Shown: positions 34,277 to 47,800 of the stretch, one piece after another
How the letters are laid out: every line of letters starts with the position of its first letter
Position numbering within the stretch: position 1 is the stretch's first letter
Assembly (NCBI GenBank): GCA_035041965.1
Contig: JAPYMA010001761.1
Span: 62,001 to 126,000 of the forward strand
Source of the DNA: Anisakis pegreffii
Taxonomy: Eukaryota > Nematoda > Chromadorea > Rhabditida > Anisakidae
DNA: 64,000 bases
Direction of reading: 5' to 3'
Position numbers and translations under genes: made by a program
The notes under the pieces: generated by a model
Databases searched by the model: none
Told to the model about the DNA's origin: nothing
What the model saw: the letters and a program-made list of their open reading frames with translations, nothing else

Positions 34277-37200
34277 ACGTCTGCAACGGAACGATCTCTA
34301 TCAGAGGTGATATTTTCATGCAAAACCGTTCGAAGGTGTTCAGACGCATGCAATATTGAATCAAAACACAACAACAATAAAACGAAGCAAAACGACGTTC
34401 GTTCCACTGGCTGCTGCAAAAATGTTGCGAGTATCGCCGACAGTATGATCTGAGTTGCTCTTCACCATATAAATAGTTAACGATTGATAGTCCAAAGTAC
34501 TACCTCAATCACTCCACCCAGGAACGCTCTGATATGGTGACTGTGGTGGCCTGATCAGCTACACTATAAACTCATTCTAGTGGAACCCATGGTTCAATCA
34601 CAATGATTACGTATTGTAACCGACAATATTTTCTGCTTGTTTTCAATCGCTGATTATTTCTTCACTTTGCATTTTAAACGAAAGACGTCATACTAATAAT
34701 AATAGTGGCGCCAGTTTACTTATCAAGGTGAAAATGAAAACCATCGGCGAAAACAACTGCAAAAACACTCAAAAACAAAAGCTGTAAATAATCAACATTT
34801 GCTGATAAAGTAGCAAATTTAGTCGTTGTCTGTAGATTAACAAATCTTTCAGTTATCAAACAGAGATTTAGCGTGGTTGAGAATTTCAAAGCGCGTCAGT
34901 GATAATGGAACAGTTTTCTGTTTTTCATCAGCCGCATGGGATATATCCAATGATCAGTGGAAAAATTGAGAGATAACTCTCAGAAATGATATATTTGCAC
35001 TACTGGACAACAACTAGACCGTGATTCTCAGACAGCAAAGCTACGTTTTGCAGCTGAACGTTGGAAACTCAAAAAGTTGGACGATTGCTGCCGATAACTG
35101 AGTGTGATAGTAACTTGAAGACCGTACTGGTCATGCTCAATACTGAATTGGTCAATCAACTGAGAGATTAAATGCTTAAAATTGAACAGTAAAATCGAAT
35201 CGCTACATCACCTATCATCAAGAGTAATTAGAATATTAAAATGAATTAATAATAATATAGATAGTTTGATCGACAGCAGATTGTTTACGCAATAAGCCAT
35301 TAGAAATCATATGATGACCTATCCCACAAAAAATCATTGAGAAAGTGTTCAGAGGGATAGTCGGATAAGATTAGGGTGATTTCTAAGGCTTTGTTGAAAG
35401 TGAATGGACATAAATCTCGGGAAGTGAACATTTTTAGTCAACAATAAGCTTAGAACTCGCTCTATCTTTACAGTTCAAGACAAAAGTAAGGTGTAATGAT
35501 GGATGTGCTATTTCTAGGCATTTCGGTCAATTACTCATACATAATTCATTTATTTATTATAGACATTCTAACTTTACTGTTATCTTAATCGTCGTTCAAA
35601 AATGTGCATCACAACGATCACTCACCAATTCACAACAACATATGACTAATAAAAGGAATTGAGCCGTAAAACGTCCTGGAATAAGCGTTCACTATAACCA
35701 AACAAACGATGACATTATTAAGGATGTACATTCGCTGAAGCAAATCATGTAACACCTTATCAACTAGCCAACCAATTAGATGAGAACACATTTTGCAATG
35801 AAGACCAGCGTAGTTTCAAGGGAAGCGCTCAGGAAACAGATCTAGAGAAGTGTGGAATGATGTGGTATCAGGCCATCCAAACTGACTGAGGTGATTTTTT
35901 TTTCTGCTGTACGTAAACACTTTCATGATTATCGTCTTTATTTGTACTATTGAATATCTTGTTTTGATGTAAGACAACAGTGCAAAGAACACTCAGCAAT
36001 AGCCTGAAGAGTTTAGCGTTATTTCGGTTCAGATTTTGTGTAACAACTGAGGGCTTCAAGGCAATAGTGGCGTGATCTAAGTATCCATTAAATGTATGTA
36101 ACTGATGAATTTGCTGAGTTCAATCATTCTGATGTCACAAATTGATTGCTCTGAGTCATTCGTTCACAAACGCAAATCAGTTAGTCGTATGCCATCTACC
36201 CAACACCTTGCACTTTCTTAAGGCATATAAGCTTCGAAAGCAGTCGCAAATGTTACTAAGAAGAAATTTCGTTTACTTGGCAGTGTAAGACGATGGATGA
36301 ACTGAATAAACAATTGTAAAGGAATGTGTTTAGATGAAAAGTTTAAGTGATAACGGCATATTTATAGAAGGCATTCTATTCGCAGCAGATTGTCTTACGA
36401 TGATTAGTCTGTGATGAATTTGAGTGTAAACCTGAACTATACGATCGCATGAATTCAGTGTTCTGCTGCATGCTTGGGTTATGCGGTTCACAAATTGATT
36501 TCCATTTAGCATACTGATGTGATGATGGGCAATAAAACACAATAAAGAATGTCGTTGCACCTCGTTAAACTTGTCACTCGGCACTAACCACCATCGAATT
36601 GCTTTGATTGTCCCTCAAAACTGCTTCATTGCTCACAAATTTGCCTATGATGAGCATCGTGCTTGCAGAGTGACACTTTCGCGTGTGATTCTGATGGACT
36701 TCAATTGCAGAATTGAACTCGGAATATTTCAAAAAATTTAGTTTTGCTTCCTACAGTTGGACTGTACTTAGTTGACAATGTCACTGTCACTATCGAATCA
36801 TCTTGTTGCCAACTTATCACTCGCACCGAGCCTAACGTCTGTTCCATCTGTAACCAAGGAACCTCACGAAGGTGAGTTTCTGTGTTCTGGAAATGCAACT
36901 AGATCGGTTGAAATCGCTATTGTAGCTTCATTTTCTGGGATGATTCCAGAGCTATACGTGTTTTCAAGACCGTAACAGGCGAATGCACTTTAAGTTTTTA
37001 CCACTAATTCGACTTTTAACAAGGTTGACTTTCGACTTTCGACTTCATTCTTCAAATCAGTATTCATTCTATTATCAAGCATTTGGGTCCAGCAGGTTGT
37101 GGTAAATAAAAGTATCGTCCCCGATAAATTGTGATCGGCCCTAATGATGTTTACAGCATAATTTCTCACTACTCAGTTGACTAGAAGAGCAATTCTATAG

Positions 37201-38236
37201 AATAACAGTTTGGAAAAAATCATTGATGAGGTGGATATAACGATAATGAGCAACTCAAGGGAATTCATTAGTCATATTTTCACAAAACAACAGGATTATG
37301 TTCAACAGTAGAGTGAGGAGGGATTACATCGTCACTGACGGTACTTACTATTCAACTTCAATATCGTCAAGCGTTACCAATTACATCTCAAATGTTCACT
37401 GCCTCACTTTCGTGTTAATTATTCTCACAATCAGTGACAATCGATAAAATTGCAGTGAATTTTTGGAGTCCCATGGATCCTTTCACAACGGCAGCACCAA
37501 CAAATTTCCACTCATCTGAATCCAATCACGGTTACAACTCTGGTATGCCAAATGAGTTCAATCAGTAACGTGTGCAAGTTTTTTTCAGTTCGTTTTTGCG
37601 TTTTCATACGATTTTTCGGTACTGAATCGATGTATATCGATAGATTATGACAGATCGATTGCTTGGGATGAATGGAAAATAAATATGTTCAAAAAGAGTG
37701 CATCAACTTCGTTGTCTGCATGATTGTTTGAGACTGGTGTCTTCCACTTAATCCTAATCTGATAACAAATAATTCAAGATAACACTGATATTTTTGGTTA
37801 TTTTCCACTAGAGGCTTGCTGCTTCGACGTTAGTATAGATTCTTGATTATGAATATGTGATGATGGGACGAGTTGAAGTGAGGGGCGTGATTGAAAAGTT
37901 GAACGATGAATGCAAGAATCGTAACGAGAAGCAAATTGAGTCAACTCGCATCATAGTGTTAAGCAACTCCAAAACTGCAAGATATTCTGAAAGAAATTCA
38001 ATCTGCAAACATTTCACCATGTTCAATACTTCAAAGCGTCTCCATTGCTCTGTCATGATTCTCAGTTATTTTGTTCATTCATTCACTAACTTTAACTTCG
38101 CAGACAGCTGAAAGTCATTTTCAACAGCACCGTTGTTTCGAAAACAGCAAATAATATCATTTGATATCGTATTCGAACGTCATATCAGTTGTTTCGAGTG
38201 ATAGTATAGGTTATATTCGAGGTCGTTGTCATCAGC

Positions 38237-38284
38237 TGTTCCTAGCTGGTGATTATTCCATGTTCCTAGCTGGTGATTATTCCA
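38237..38284. repeat. Perfect 24-bp tandem duplication
   Basis: Two exact adjacent copies of a 24-base unit starting TGTTCCTAGCTGGTGATTAT. The absence of differences suggests a recent slippage or duplication event. Confidence 0.9.
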
Positions 38285-39124
38285 TGTTGTTGCGGAACAA
38301 ATACACTGCTTCATTCCAAATTTCTCACTGCGTTTGCGAACGCAGAATACAAGAATAGTTAAGTGAATGATGTGCATCGTGCTAATTTCTCAGAATTTGA
38401 GCACACTGATGTGTTTCAAGTAACACTATGCCTTTTTTTTTCATGCCACTAATGTCCTCATTAGGGAAATCATAGGAAATTGTAATAGATCAAATGTACT
38501 GACAACGAGCTAAAACTAAACCGTTTCGCTTGAAACATCAGCAACCCTGCTATGAGGTAATCTCTCTTATGTATGGGGCTCATAACATAAATGAAATCGA
38601 TAGGTGCATGAGAATGTCAGCTATTGTTGAATCTCACTTAATCTGAAGTAATGCTACAGTAATCCTTTAGAGGACAGTAGGCGTCTTCCTTATTGCACTT
38701 CTATCTACTCCACTTGTTCCTCTGAGTATTCAGTTAGTATATCTCTTCATTTGTTCAGATAAGGTAACTCAATCGTAACTACTCTAATGATTCGATAGCA
38801 GCACCTAACGGCATGTAAAGTCGCAAAAAGTGACATTTCAAGGAATGGGATATTCTGTCAATCAAGCGTATTGTATCCTCCTATCTTCTCCACATATTTC
38901 ATACACTTCCCTGCTCTCCAAAGCGATCGCCAATTGCTTTCTATCCACTGATTCTTTGTTGAAACACCCTTTCATGTTCAATCGTTTCCAGATATGGGAT
39001 TAAATTCATGACGGACACCATAGTGCAATGCAGATTCCGAATTGATCCTCCGGATTATTCTCAACATTTCGGATTTTCAGTAAACTTTTGAGCCTATTAG
39101 AAAATTTGAAAGACGCTCTCACTC

Positions 39125-39147
39125 TCAGTTCAGTTCAGTTCAGTTCA
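39125..39147. repeat. (AGTTC)n pentanucleotide microsatellite
   Basis: Four to five consecutive CAGTT units in otherwise unique AT-rich sequence. Confidence 0.85.
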
Positions 39148-39700
39148 AATGCGCTCGAATTTCTTTTGCACTTTCTCACAATATAGTATGTTGCATTAGT
39201 TGAGTTTTCTCAGCAGGCAAGTGCGATATCGTGATTTTATAAGTTTCTTTCGCAATGCCTGATTACGAGGATTTGTTTATGTGGAAATTGAATTGCTTGG
39301 AAATTTTGCATTGAGTGTTTGTGTGCTTGTGAAGGTGTTGACTTCTTTTCGTCACAATTCCTTCATTAGATGCCAAATGCTAACTGCTAACAATAAGCAA
39401 TTTATTCCTTCAGTACGAAACGTCATCGCTGTTCGTATGAGCGATTGAGTAAGAATATACAATCCCATAAATTCATTCCATTTGAACGACTGCCTGAAAC
39501 TTAGTTCTCTCTTCTGGATGAACATTGCGCTAATTCTGCGCTATAGTCATTTTTGATCTATTATCCTGTCATTTTGCTTGCCCATCAACTTCAACTTATT
39601 GATTAATCACCTCTTCTGAATCTCTGGAATCATTTGGTCATTTACCATTTTTCTTTTTGCTCAATACATCAAAATTTATTACCAATTATTTCGTATTCAT

Positions 39701-39937
39701 ATGGTAGCATCAGTCTCTTGTGATGCTATCTTGGCTATAACATATCTCATCCTGATGCTAGTCGTACTCATAGTTGTTTGGTTCATAAGTAAAACATATC
39801 AATCATCAGCTTATGCATTCCAGCGTAGCGTTCCATCGATAACGAGTATGTTTCGCAGCAACATCGATATCGACATGCTCGATGTCGGTTTCTGGTTTTT
39901 TGATTCCTTCATCCTCTTGAATGCTTCGAACTTCTAG
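39701..39937 (+). CDS. Candidate single-pass membrane protein or first exon
   Basis: A 78-codon plus-strand frame starts at an ATG. Residues about 9-30 form a clean transmembrane helix (ILAITYLILMLVVLIVVWFI), with a short exoplasmic N-terminus and a Ser/Tyr/Arg-containing cytoplasmic part (SKTYQSSAYAFQRS). It could be complete (TAG at 39935-39937) or be spliced early at CGA|GTATGT near residue 49. It lies 1.6 kb upstream of the orphan membrane protein at 41573, but the reading phases I could test do not join. Family not recognised. Confidence 0.35.
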   Translation: MVASVSCDAILAITYLILMLVVLIVVWFISKTYQSSAYAFQRSVPSITSMFRSNIDIDMLDVGFWFFDSFILLNASNF

Positions 39938-41572
39938 CTTCGATGTGTTCAACGAGAGAGCCAGAGAAATCCGAGGAAAAGCGAAAAAATGACCAGTGCA
40001 TTGAGTGAAGTGACGATGAGTGAACTTCTGGAGTGGTGGACTTCTTGAATGAGCTGAAAAAAGTTTTGTCGATTCTGTTTTAGAGAGGATCTTACTTACT
40101 TACAGACTCAATGGTTCGTATATGGAACGCTTTTCTCTCGTTGGAGAATATGTAAATCTTAGTATTGTTATTTCATGGAAACGCACACCAGAATCACAAA
40201 TAAATCCAGTTCTTCAATGGATCCTATGAATGAGTTGCTATAAAAGTATCAATTTTATGCGCCTTTTGGAATCCTTTATGTTTCGTTTAAGTGCTGAGAT
40301 GTTTTATGTTTTTGAATTTATTGATTCATCCGTTGCGTGAAGTGTACAGCATTCAATTCCTTCATGTCATCTACAAGCGTTTATTCCATCTGGAGTGAAT
40401 CAATGAAATTTTATCTCCTTTTCGTTCTAGCTTTATGACGAGAATGAAATGGTATATTCGTGGGATACGTGAACTAAGTTGGAACGCTCTTCTAACTCAG
40501 CTTATCATAATTTTACTATTTTACCTAATAAGAGATTCGCACTGAGTATGGTTGTTTTCATTTAATATCTCCGTTTGTAGGTCCATGCTCTTTCATGTGG
40601 TGTATCATTGGGATACATCAGTGAGCAATTATATACAATTAACGCTTGGTACACTAGCGCAGGCCATGAGTTATAGGTAGCCGTTCTTAGGGTATTTTTC
40701 ATCTCCCTGACAACGGACGGTATTTTTTCATTTTCTGTTTGATCAAGCGAATTACGAGAATGCTACAATTGATGTTCTTCTTCACATCGCACACTTCAGT
40801 ACGAGTACTTTGGCTATACCTCGTTTGTTTTCCGGTGGTAGAAATCGTTTGTCAACCAACTAAACTTGTTAAGTTATCCTCCAGTTGGCATTCGATTCAA
40901 ATTTCGATGTTTTATCTGATCCTTAGTTGGTTTATATTTTCATGAGGACAATGTTCCTACTTCAGTGAGTTGTTGAAAGATAGATTTGAGGTTTTCAAAT
41001 GAAGATAGATCTCTGATGTGGAGTACATTTTTGATCTCGCTTTGCTGCACTAAATCATACTTTGAATATTGGATTAAGCCGCGTGGAATGTTGATTCTCA
41101 ATGAATCAGTTTATACATTACCAAGGAACTTTTCGTCGAGTTGTTACGAAAAAATCTCGAGAATTCAAAGAAAATGTGAACATCCGGAAGGATGTTCCTT
41201 ACAATTTAATAATCCATGCGTTCCTTTCCTGCATTCACTTGCTTGCCATTTCTTGTTGATTCGCTGAGATATTCTAGTCTTCTTCAATGAATATTTCGTG
41301 AAGTTGCTTTATTAAGCCAGTCGTGCATTTTGCCATTCCATAGGCCCTAATATCTTCATCTCTATCAAAATATTTCCTCAGTCTGACCGGTTTCAAAGAT
41401 CTACTCGGACAGTCTCGATGATATTTTCCTATCTCATTTATTCGTCGTTGCGAACATCAGGTTCAGACTATAATTAGGCTTTACGCATACCGTTACTAAT
41501 ACACCGTAACTGAATGTTTCTCATGAATCTATTCACTCGTCATTCAGTTGTTTAGATCGTTCTTCGCTACTA
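39938..41572. other. No firm gene
   Basis: Open frames at 40739-40945 and 40986-41267 (plus) have hydrophobic or Cys-containing stretches but no matched splice sites or family features. It may be intronic if the 39.7-kb exon and 41.6-kb gene are linked. Confidence 0.3.
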
Positions 41573-42986
41573 ATGGCCATTCTAAATCTGAATCCTGGTG
41601 CACGTTCTTCGCGGATTGATAGCCAAACAACAAGGGATAAGCCTGATGCTGCTGTTACTGCTGCTGGTGGCTTCAAGTCAAGGACGTTTACTGATGGACC
41701 TGGTGAAGTGGACATGCTGATTGGCTTCTTTGTTATGAACGGTGCATGCATCGGTAACACTTACTCGTCATCTTGTTGTGGTTTGCTTCAATTCATATAA
41801 TATATCAACATATCATTTTCAAAGTTGGCTAATGACGAATTCCTCCAGAAGTTTTGCTTAAAAAAGCGCCATTTCTGTAAATTTCTGATGAAGTTTCACG
41901 AGGTTGACGAAAATGAAAAGATCTTGATATCATCGCTCTCTGAACATCAGATTTGAGTTGTTTTTAAGACTTTAGTCAAAAATCACACGTTTTTTCATAA
42001 ATTCCTTTTTCTTGGAGTAACTATGAAGAAGAATTTCCCACTATTCGAGTAATATTAATTCTTTAAGCATTCTTTCTCCTGTTCGGCTCATGTGTGATCT
42101 GTAGTTGTTTACGTGTCTTTACCTCTAACAACAACGCTCTTCTAAAGTCGGCAGCAAACGGTGCGAACGGTTCACCGCTAAGCGGCTCATTCTCGAGGAG
42201 CAGTTTTCAGGAGTTACTACCGACAGTGAAACCGAAACAAAAATTCAAGGTTCTTTGATTGCTTTATCCAGTGGGAATTGCTGGCATTCCCTGAGGAAGT
42301 ATTCCGCTGAGTTTTAAGATTTGCAGCCAATTGTACTGAAAACGCATTGTAAAATTGTTTCTTCCAAGTGCACAATCGAAAGTGAGAATATAATACAAAT
42401 CAGTCAAAGCAGCATCTCCACTCCTCGTGTGATTCTTCACCTCATTGTCAGAATTAATCATTGTAATGAGAATCGCTGCAAATAAAAGTTCAGAGAATTC
42501 GGCTTAGTACTGCTGTTTTCCATTAGATTTTATTGCTCGGTTGCTCACCAAACTTCATTGCATTAGAATTTCTCATACTCTCAATTCGATTAACAATCTG
42601 AATGTTGAATTTCTTATAAACTCACCAACAATTTCTCAATTATTTTACAGAGTATAGTCAAAAAGGCACTACACAAAGGTGAGAACACTCCTCGCACACG
42701 ACCAGAAATGTCACCGTCAAAATCTATCACACCACGAGTTCAATCGCCACTATCAAAGAGAAGGTCAAATGCTGGCAAACTTCAAAGCGTTACCACTCAA
42801 AATTCTCCGGTGAAGATTTGCATTGAAAATCACTTAACTGAATGCGCTAACGACATCGAATCGCATGAACATACCGTCGCAGTTAGTCATGATGAAGTGA
42901 TATGCACAGTCCAAGATGAACGTCCCTCGTTGATCAGGCAAAACCTATTCGGCCCATTAACTTTTGATGACCTTTATTACACTTGA
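41573..42986 (+). CDS. Orphan single-pass membrane protein, three exons
   Basis: Exons are 41573-41753, 42068-42249 and 42651-42986; phases match at both junctions, giving about 232 residues. The N-terminal 45 residues are polar (GARSSRIDSQTTRDKPDAA). A transmembrane helix spans the first junction (about residues 49-76: MLIGFFVMNGACI joined to AFFLLFGSCVICSCLRVF) and is rich in Cys at its inner end, suggesting palmitoylation. The rest is a Ser/Pro/Lys-rich, probably cytoplasmic domain with basic patches (KPKQKFKSIVKKALHKG), several SP sites (MSPSKS, QSPLSKRRS, NSPVK) and a C-terminus FGPLTFDDLYYT. Codon use is balanced and hydrophobicity continues cleanly across the splice. The exon 1 acceptor AAG and exon 2 donor GTTCTT are weak, and an upstream exon is possible because the frame is open above the ATG to a CATTCAG acceptor. 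No known family recognised. Confidence 0.6.
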
Positions 42987-44147
42987 ACGAATGAATGTTT
43001 GATCAATACCAAATATCAATAAATTGTTTTCACCTCGTTGTTTGGTTTCGTTGAATAATTTTTTTGTATGAATGATACCAATTGCTTTAAGCTTTCATAA
43101 AGCATTCTCTTCATTTGCAATGCAATGAACCGTTCGATATCCTTCATGCTTGCATTTGCTGTGCAGATGCAAGCATGAAGGGATCGAATCAGAACAATCA
43201 AAGCTGTCTCTGATTACAAAAATCATTTCTGTGTTTATTCGTCCATCTATTTGATGAATCAGTTGATCGATACTGCCCTTCAACCAGGACAAAGATCACT
43301 TTGTAAAAGCAAACTGTAAAATGTGTGGCGAAATTGAAAAATATTAGTTAGCAGAATGTTTCTGAGTTTTATGTTTTGTTAGCTCAGATTACAGTGCATA
43401 TCATCATCATCATCAGCGAGACTATGGAATCTGTTAAACAGTCGTTCTCAGCAAGAAAAAAAAGTGCTGTCTGCATTTTAAATAGTAAACAAGAAAACTC
43501 GGCACATGGTTGGTTGGTTGTAAGCACGCACGTTCTAGGGTCATTTGTTGCCATAGTGATGTTATTGTTAGTATCTGCCATAGCTGACAGATGGATACAT
43601 AGTGGGTGTTTGTCTGGGATTTTTTACGCGATATTTTATGTTCGCAAAACTAATCGATGTTTGAAGAACTTTGCGAGAAGAATTTCATCTGACGAACAAT
43701 AAATTTTGCTTTGAAACAGCACCTAATAAGTGATTGTTTAGCAATAATATGGAGAGAAGCTCCTCTTCTCAAAATATTATCATTGCATTTGCACGCTTCA
43801 GCTTGAAACAGGAAACGTGACCAACTTTTCAAGCTGAATTACTGAAGTACACAGCAGAGAAGTTCCTCTTCTCGAAAGAGTACAGTTCAAAACACTCAAA
43901 ACAAAAACCCTCAGATGAGTGTATCTCCTCTTCTGATGATCAGATCCATTCTTCCGGCTGAACGACAGGCATACACAATATCTTGAAAACTGGTTGAGGT
44001 GTTTGAAGTGGATGACATCTCATTATCGCTTATTATTCCACTCGTCTTCTGAAGAATCTCATAAGCGCATTAGGTTCTCATCAAATTCACAATCCTAATG
44101 TTGAGCGAAAGCTTCGTTCTTCTTATGAAAACTCTTCGAATGATGAG
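42987..44147. other. No firm gene
   Basis: 3' flank of the orphan membrane gene; AATAAA occurs at about 43018-43023 and could be its poly(A) signal. A plus-strand frame at 43376-43702 contains a hydrophobic stretch (VLGSFVAIVMLLLVSAIAD) but no splice support. Repeated AGAAG-CTCCTCTTCTC-like motifs occur at 43755-43930. Confidence 0.35.
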
Positions 44148-44800
44148 ATGAGCGTATGTACCTTTGTGATGACCAGTTCTACTACTGTTCAACGAGGCGT
44201 AGAAATCATCGCTAGAACATTTGAATTGATCAATCCTTTTGCTCTGAACACTGGCTCTGAGTTATACACTCTAGTGCATAATGCCTTAAGATTCCATTCA
44301 ACATCATACGATCTAACACGCCTTTACATGAAGTATTTTTTCAACCTAAACTTTTTCAGTCAACTCTCACCTTATACCAATAAGTGCGATTTCAACAGCA
44401 TTGTCCTTATGTTCTCTCACGACGTCTTGTCTCAGCCAGGTGAGTTTCAAGTCTTTTACTAAGTACAGATGATTAACGGTTGCCAGGTGTTGAAATGACA
44501 TTCTATCACGGTCGAACTAAGTCAGTCAATGACATTAGACGAGACGAATGAGTTCGTAGAACTCAATGATACTCAGATTCAGGATCATTCAGGCCTACAG
44601 ACAACAGAATGAAAACATCGATCGATGGGGCAAATAAAAAATAACTACCTCTAGGAAAAGCTAAAAGAATGATGGCCAGGAGAGATAGAGAGAAGGAAAT
44701 AATCGTACACAGAAAGACTCATAAGCTGCTGCAGCAGATGCAAAATAGGAGAGCAGGAGGAGGAGGAGGCACCACTGTTCGAATGAAGAAGCTAATCTAA
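44148..44800 (+). CDS. Two-exon candidate, basic C-terminus, unrecognised
   Basis: Exon 1 (44148-44439) ends at a consensus donor CCAG|GTGAGT in phase 1. Exon 2 (44655-44800) begins after ACTACCTCTAG with the two matching bases and runs to TAA, giving about 145 residues. Exon 1 includes GVEIIARTFELINPFALNTG. Exon 2 is strongly basic with a Gly run (MMARRDREKEIIVHRKTHKL, then NRRAGGGGGTTVRMKK). The phase match and good donor support the model; the start codon and any upstream exon are uncertain. No family recognised. Confidence 0.33.
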
Positions 44801-47800
44801 GCACTAGATTGCCAATGACTACTGATCAAGAGAGGAATCTACGAGGGACCAATGTGGGTGGCTATTCAAGCATGCTAATGGCCCGAGGCCAGACGTTGAA
44901 GGGTGGATGTGAAATCATATAAGCAAGCCAAAAATATAAGCAAATCGATGTAAACAATTGTAATGTGCTGCAGCAAATAATAGCTGGTTGGATGGATAGC
45001 TGTGTGCATATCATATCGCTTGCAAGACAGCTAACGTTAGCCGTGATGTTTTCAGCTAACAGCTTACGTCGTCTATCATTAGTAATTTGGTTGCGAAACA
45101 GATGCATTTTATATCGACTGATGTATGACTCTACGGCTTTTTGAGATATCGGCTTGCTCTTCTGATGAGAGCTCAAAGCCATAATTCATACTGAACGTCG
45201 TTGCTGCCTGCGAGGGAGCCAGTCAGAACGATTCAGTTGAACACTAGTCAAATGCATCATAAATTCAATTCAAATGTATGCAGCAGTGTGACTCACTCAC
45301 GTGGCCAATGTTGGGTCATCGATTATCGATGAGAAAATGAGAAGTAATGAGGATAACGTAGGACGACGACGACGGATGCTGAGGTGCTAGCTAGACTCTG
45401 GAATGCAACCAGATAAACAGCGCTTCCGGCTGCAGCAGCAATATGTGTTCTATTCTCATTGCATCTTCCTATATTTTTCCAACCCTATATTCTTCTATCC
45501 ATCCAAAATATCATCCTATCGTCATCTATCAATTCCAAAAATACACTTTCATTTCGTTACACAACACAAAACAGCTTCCGAAAGTCACTGTGAAGGCAGT
45601 GTAGCTAGCAGAAGCTATGAGCGCTTTCAGCCAGCCGCAGCGTTTAGTGGAAGTCTTTGTAGAGCTGGCTGGACAGCACTTATTTGTCTCGCTCATGTAT
45701 TCGAATGTGTCGTAATGTCTCAGTTGAAAACATATCAAGTGGCTGGCTAGTGACGAATCCAGCAAACTGGCTATGCCACTAGGCAAACATCCACACGTCA
45801 ATAACTACTGCAAGAGCCCATAGCTGGCTGAATCAGTAGTACTCCTTATTTGTCCATTACGTAATCGAAATTTTCAGCTTATTCTATTGAATTGTCACCT
45901 CATCATCTGCAGGATTCATCACAAAACAAATGCTCAGGGAGTCAGACGCAGTAAGTTTACGGTTCCGACTATCAGACACAGAGATGTCTTTACAAACTTT
46001 TATCTAGTTTTGTGGAAAGCATATCTTTTGATCTGCTCATTTCCTCTTGAGCAGTAAGTCTGCTGACAAGTCTCCTCGCTTAGAAGAGCACTTTATTGAA
46101 GAAGCGAAATTTTCTACGATGAGCTGTTCTTGATGAGTTTGTCTTTCTCTCATCTCAAGCTTCACACTCATATATTCCTCCGCTGATTTGTACCCGGCAT
46201 ATTATTGTTTTCCAATTGTATTTTTGCTACAAATCATGATCCGCTTCCATACCGCATGTGAATGTTGGATGGCATGCCTTTTGACCGTTTATCAACTATA
46301 ACTTGGCATCTCATATCAAATATCTATCAGATCAAATATCTTTGCGGTCCTAAGCTAACTTCGCAATCTGGAGAGTTTCTTCATTCCTCCTTCCCGATAT
46401 CATTCGAAAAATCACGATCCCTCCCAAGATATGAATGGAAACGTATGCGGATTCGGATTACGAAAATCGTTTCATCAGCTCCTCATCCATGTTGCACTAT
46501 CAAATCAGTCTAATTATAGACAACATCATTTCGCAATTATTCGTCAAAAGCTCAAAAGCGCAAACAGCTTCTGCTCTGTGTTAGGCGAATGATGCTAACA
46601 TGACATCATCTCTCTTATTCTTGCTGAATGTTTTAGAAATGAATGCACATTTCATCAATAAAGCTATAAATTATGCTTGTATGGATGATGAGGATGATGC
46701 AATATAACGAACGTTTCACTTTGCATTCGAATAAAGCTAGCTGGCTCTTCGCTATGGGCTGAATTTGTCCTCAGCTATATGCACTTTCGAAGCACTCCAA
46801 TCCAGACTTTGTGAAGACTATCGCTTCAGCAGCTCTCCTTTGGCTTCATATCCCATTCATTTGGTCTCATATTCCGTGCTCTATCCGTGCATATTACCGC
46901 TGTTCATTTCTCAAAGATCATTTACAGTAATAAGGTGAGTTACATTTCAGTTACATCTCTTTATAAAGCTGTCATGAAATCAACCATCTGAGAGAATTAT
47001 TCAGTCCATTTTGTTAACCCTTCCAAGGTTCGTTCTCATGTTCGTAGAGCCAACATAAGAAGACTTATGCGAATGTTTTCAATTGATCATCCAAGCTACG
47101 ATGGTATCTCACTGTGTTATCACTACTGTCCTTGTTCCCAATATCACCCTTCAATGTATGAGCCAGCAGAAATCTTCACAACCCTCCACCGAACACAAAA
47201 TAACTGCTGGAAATTTCCCCCACACGAATTTTCTCATCATTTAGAATTCATTACGTAAAAATTTAAGATGGTAAAATTTTCTTATCATTTTTCTAGTAAA
47301 AAAATCACAAGCAAAATCCTCTTTTTCATCATCTAAAGGGCTGATTTTTTCAGTTCACTCATTAAAACACCTTCATCTGAGTAGCGCGTTGTTCAGCAGA
47401 GAGTCCAGTTTGATCACTAAAGAATTTTTTAAATCTGTGAACTCAACCGCAGCAAGAAAATTGTTTCATACTAAGTGTCAGTATCGATATTCGTCAACAG
47501 TCTACCAATATTGGCTTTCGAAATATTCACACAATATGAGCGATTGTTCTGTCAATAAACATTCACGTACCTGCTGGAATTTTAAGGTTCTTGTTAAAAA
47601 ACCGGTTGTCTCATCTTTCTAATGGATTCCTGATGTTCGCCAGCAATTACTCGATTAATACATTCTCTTAATTTTGATGCATCACATTCCAACAATTAAT
47701 TTATCAGCGCCATTTAACATCATCATTCGATCAAATCAGAGAAAAAATGAATTCCATTCCACTTTCTCAACTTCATTTTTTTAAGCGCAACAAATGCAAA

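Larger units (their letters stand above)
34277..39700. other. No firm gene
   Basis: 5' flank of desaturase B and further AT-rich DNA. Short frames only; overlapping frames at about 36.7-36.98 kb on both strands are not supported by splice sites. It contains a 24-bp tandem repeat at 38237-38284 and an AGTTC array at 39125-39147. Confidence 0.4.

Noticed and set aside
34142..34453. 103-codon plus-strand frame over desaturase B exon 1
   Set aside because: Antisense shadow of a well-supported desaturase exon.
45403..45750. 115-codon plus-strand frame
   Set aside because: Low-complexity and GCTGGCT-like motifs produce overlapping open frames on both strands; no splice context.
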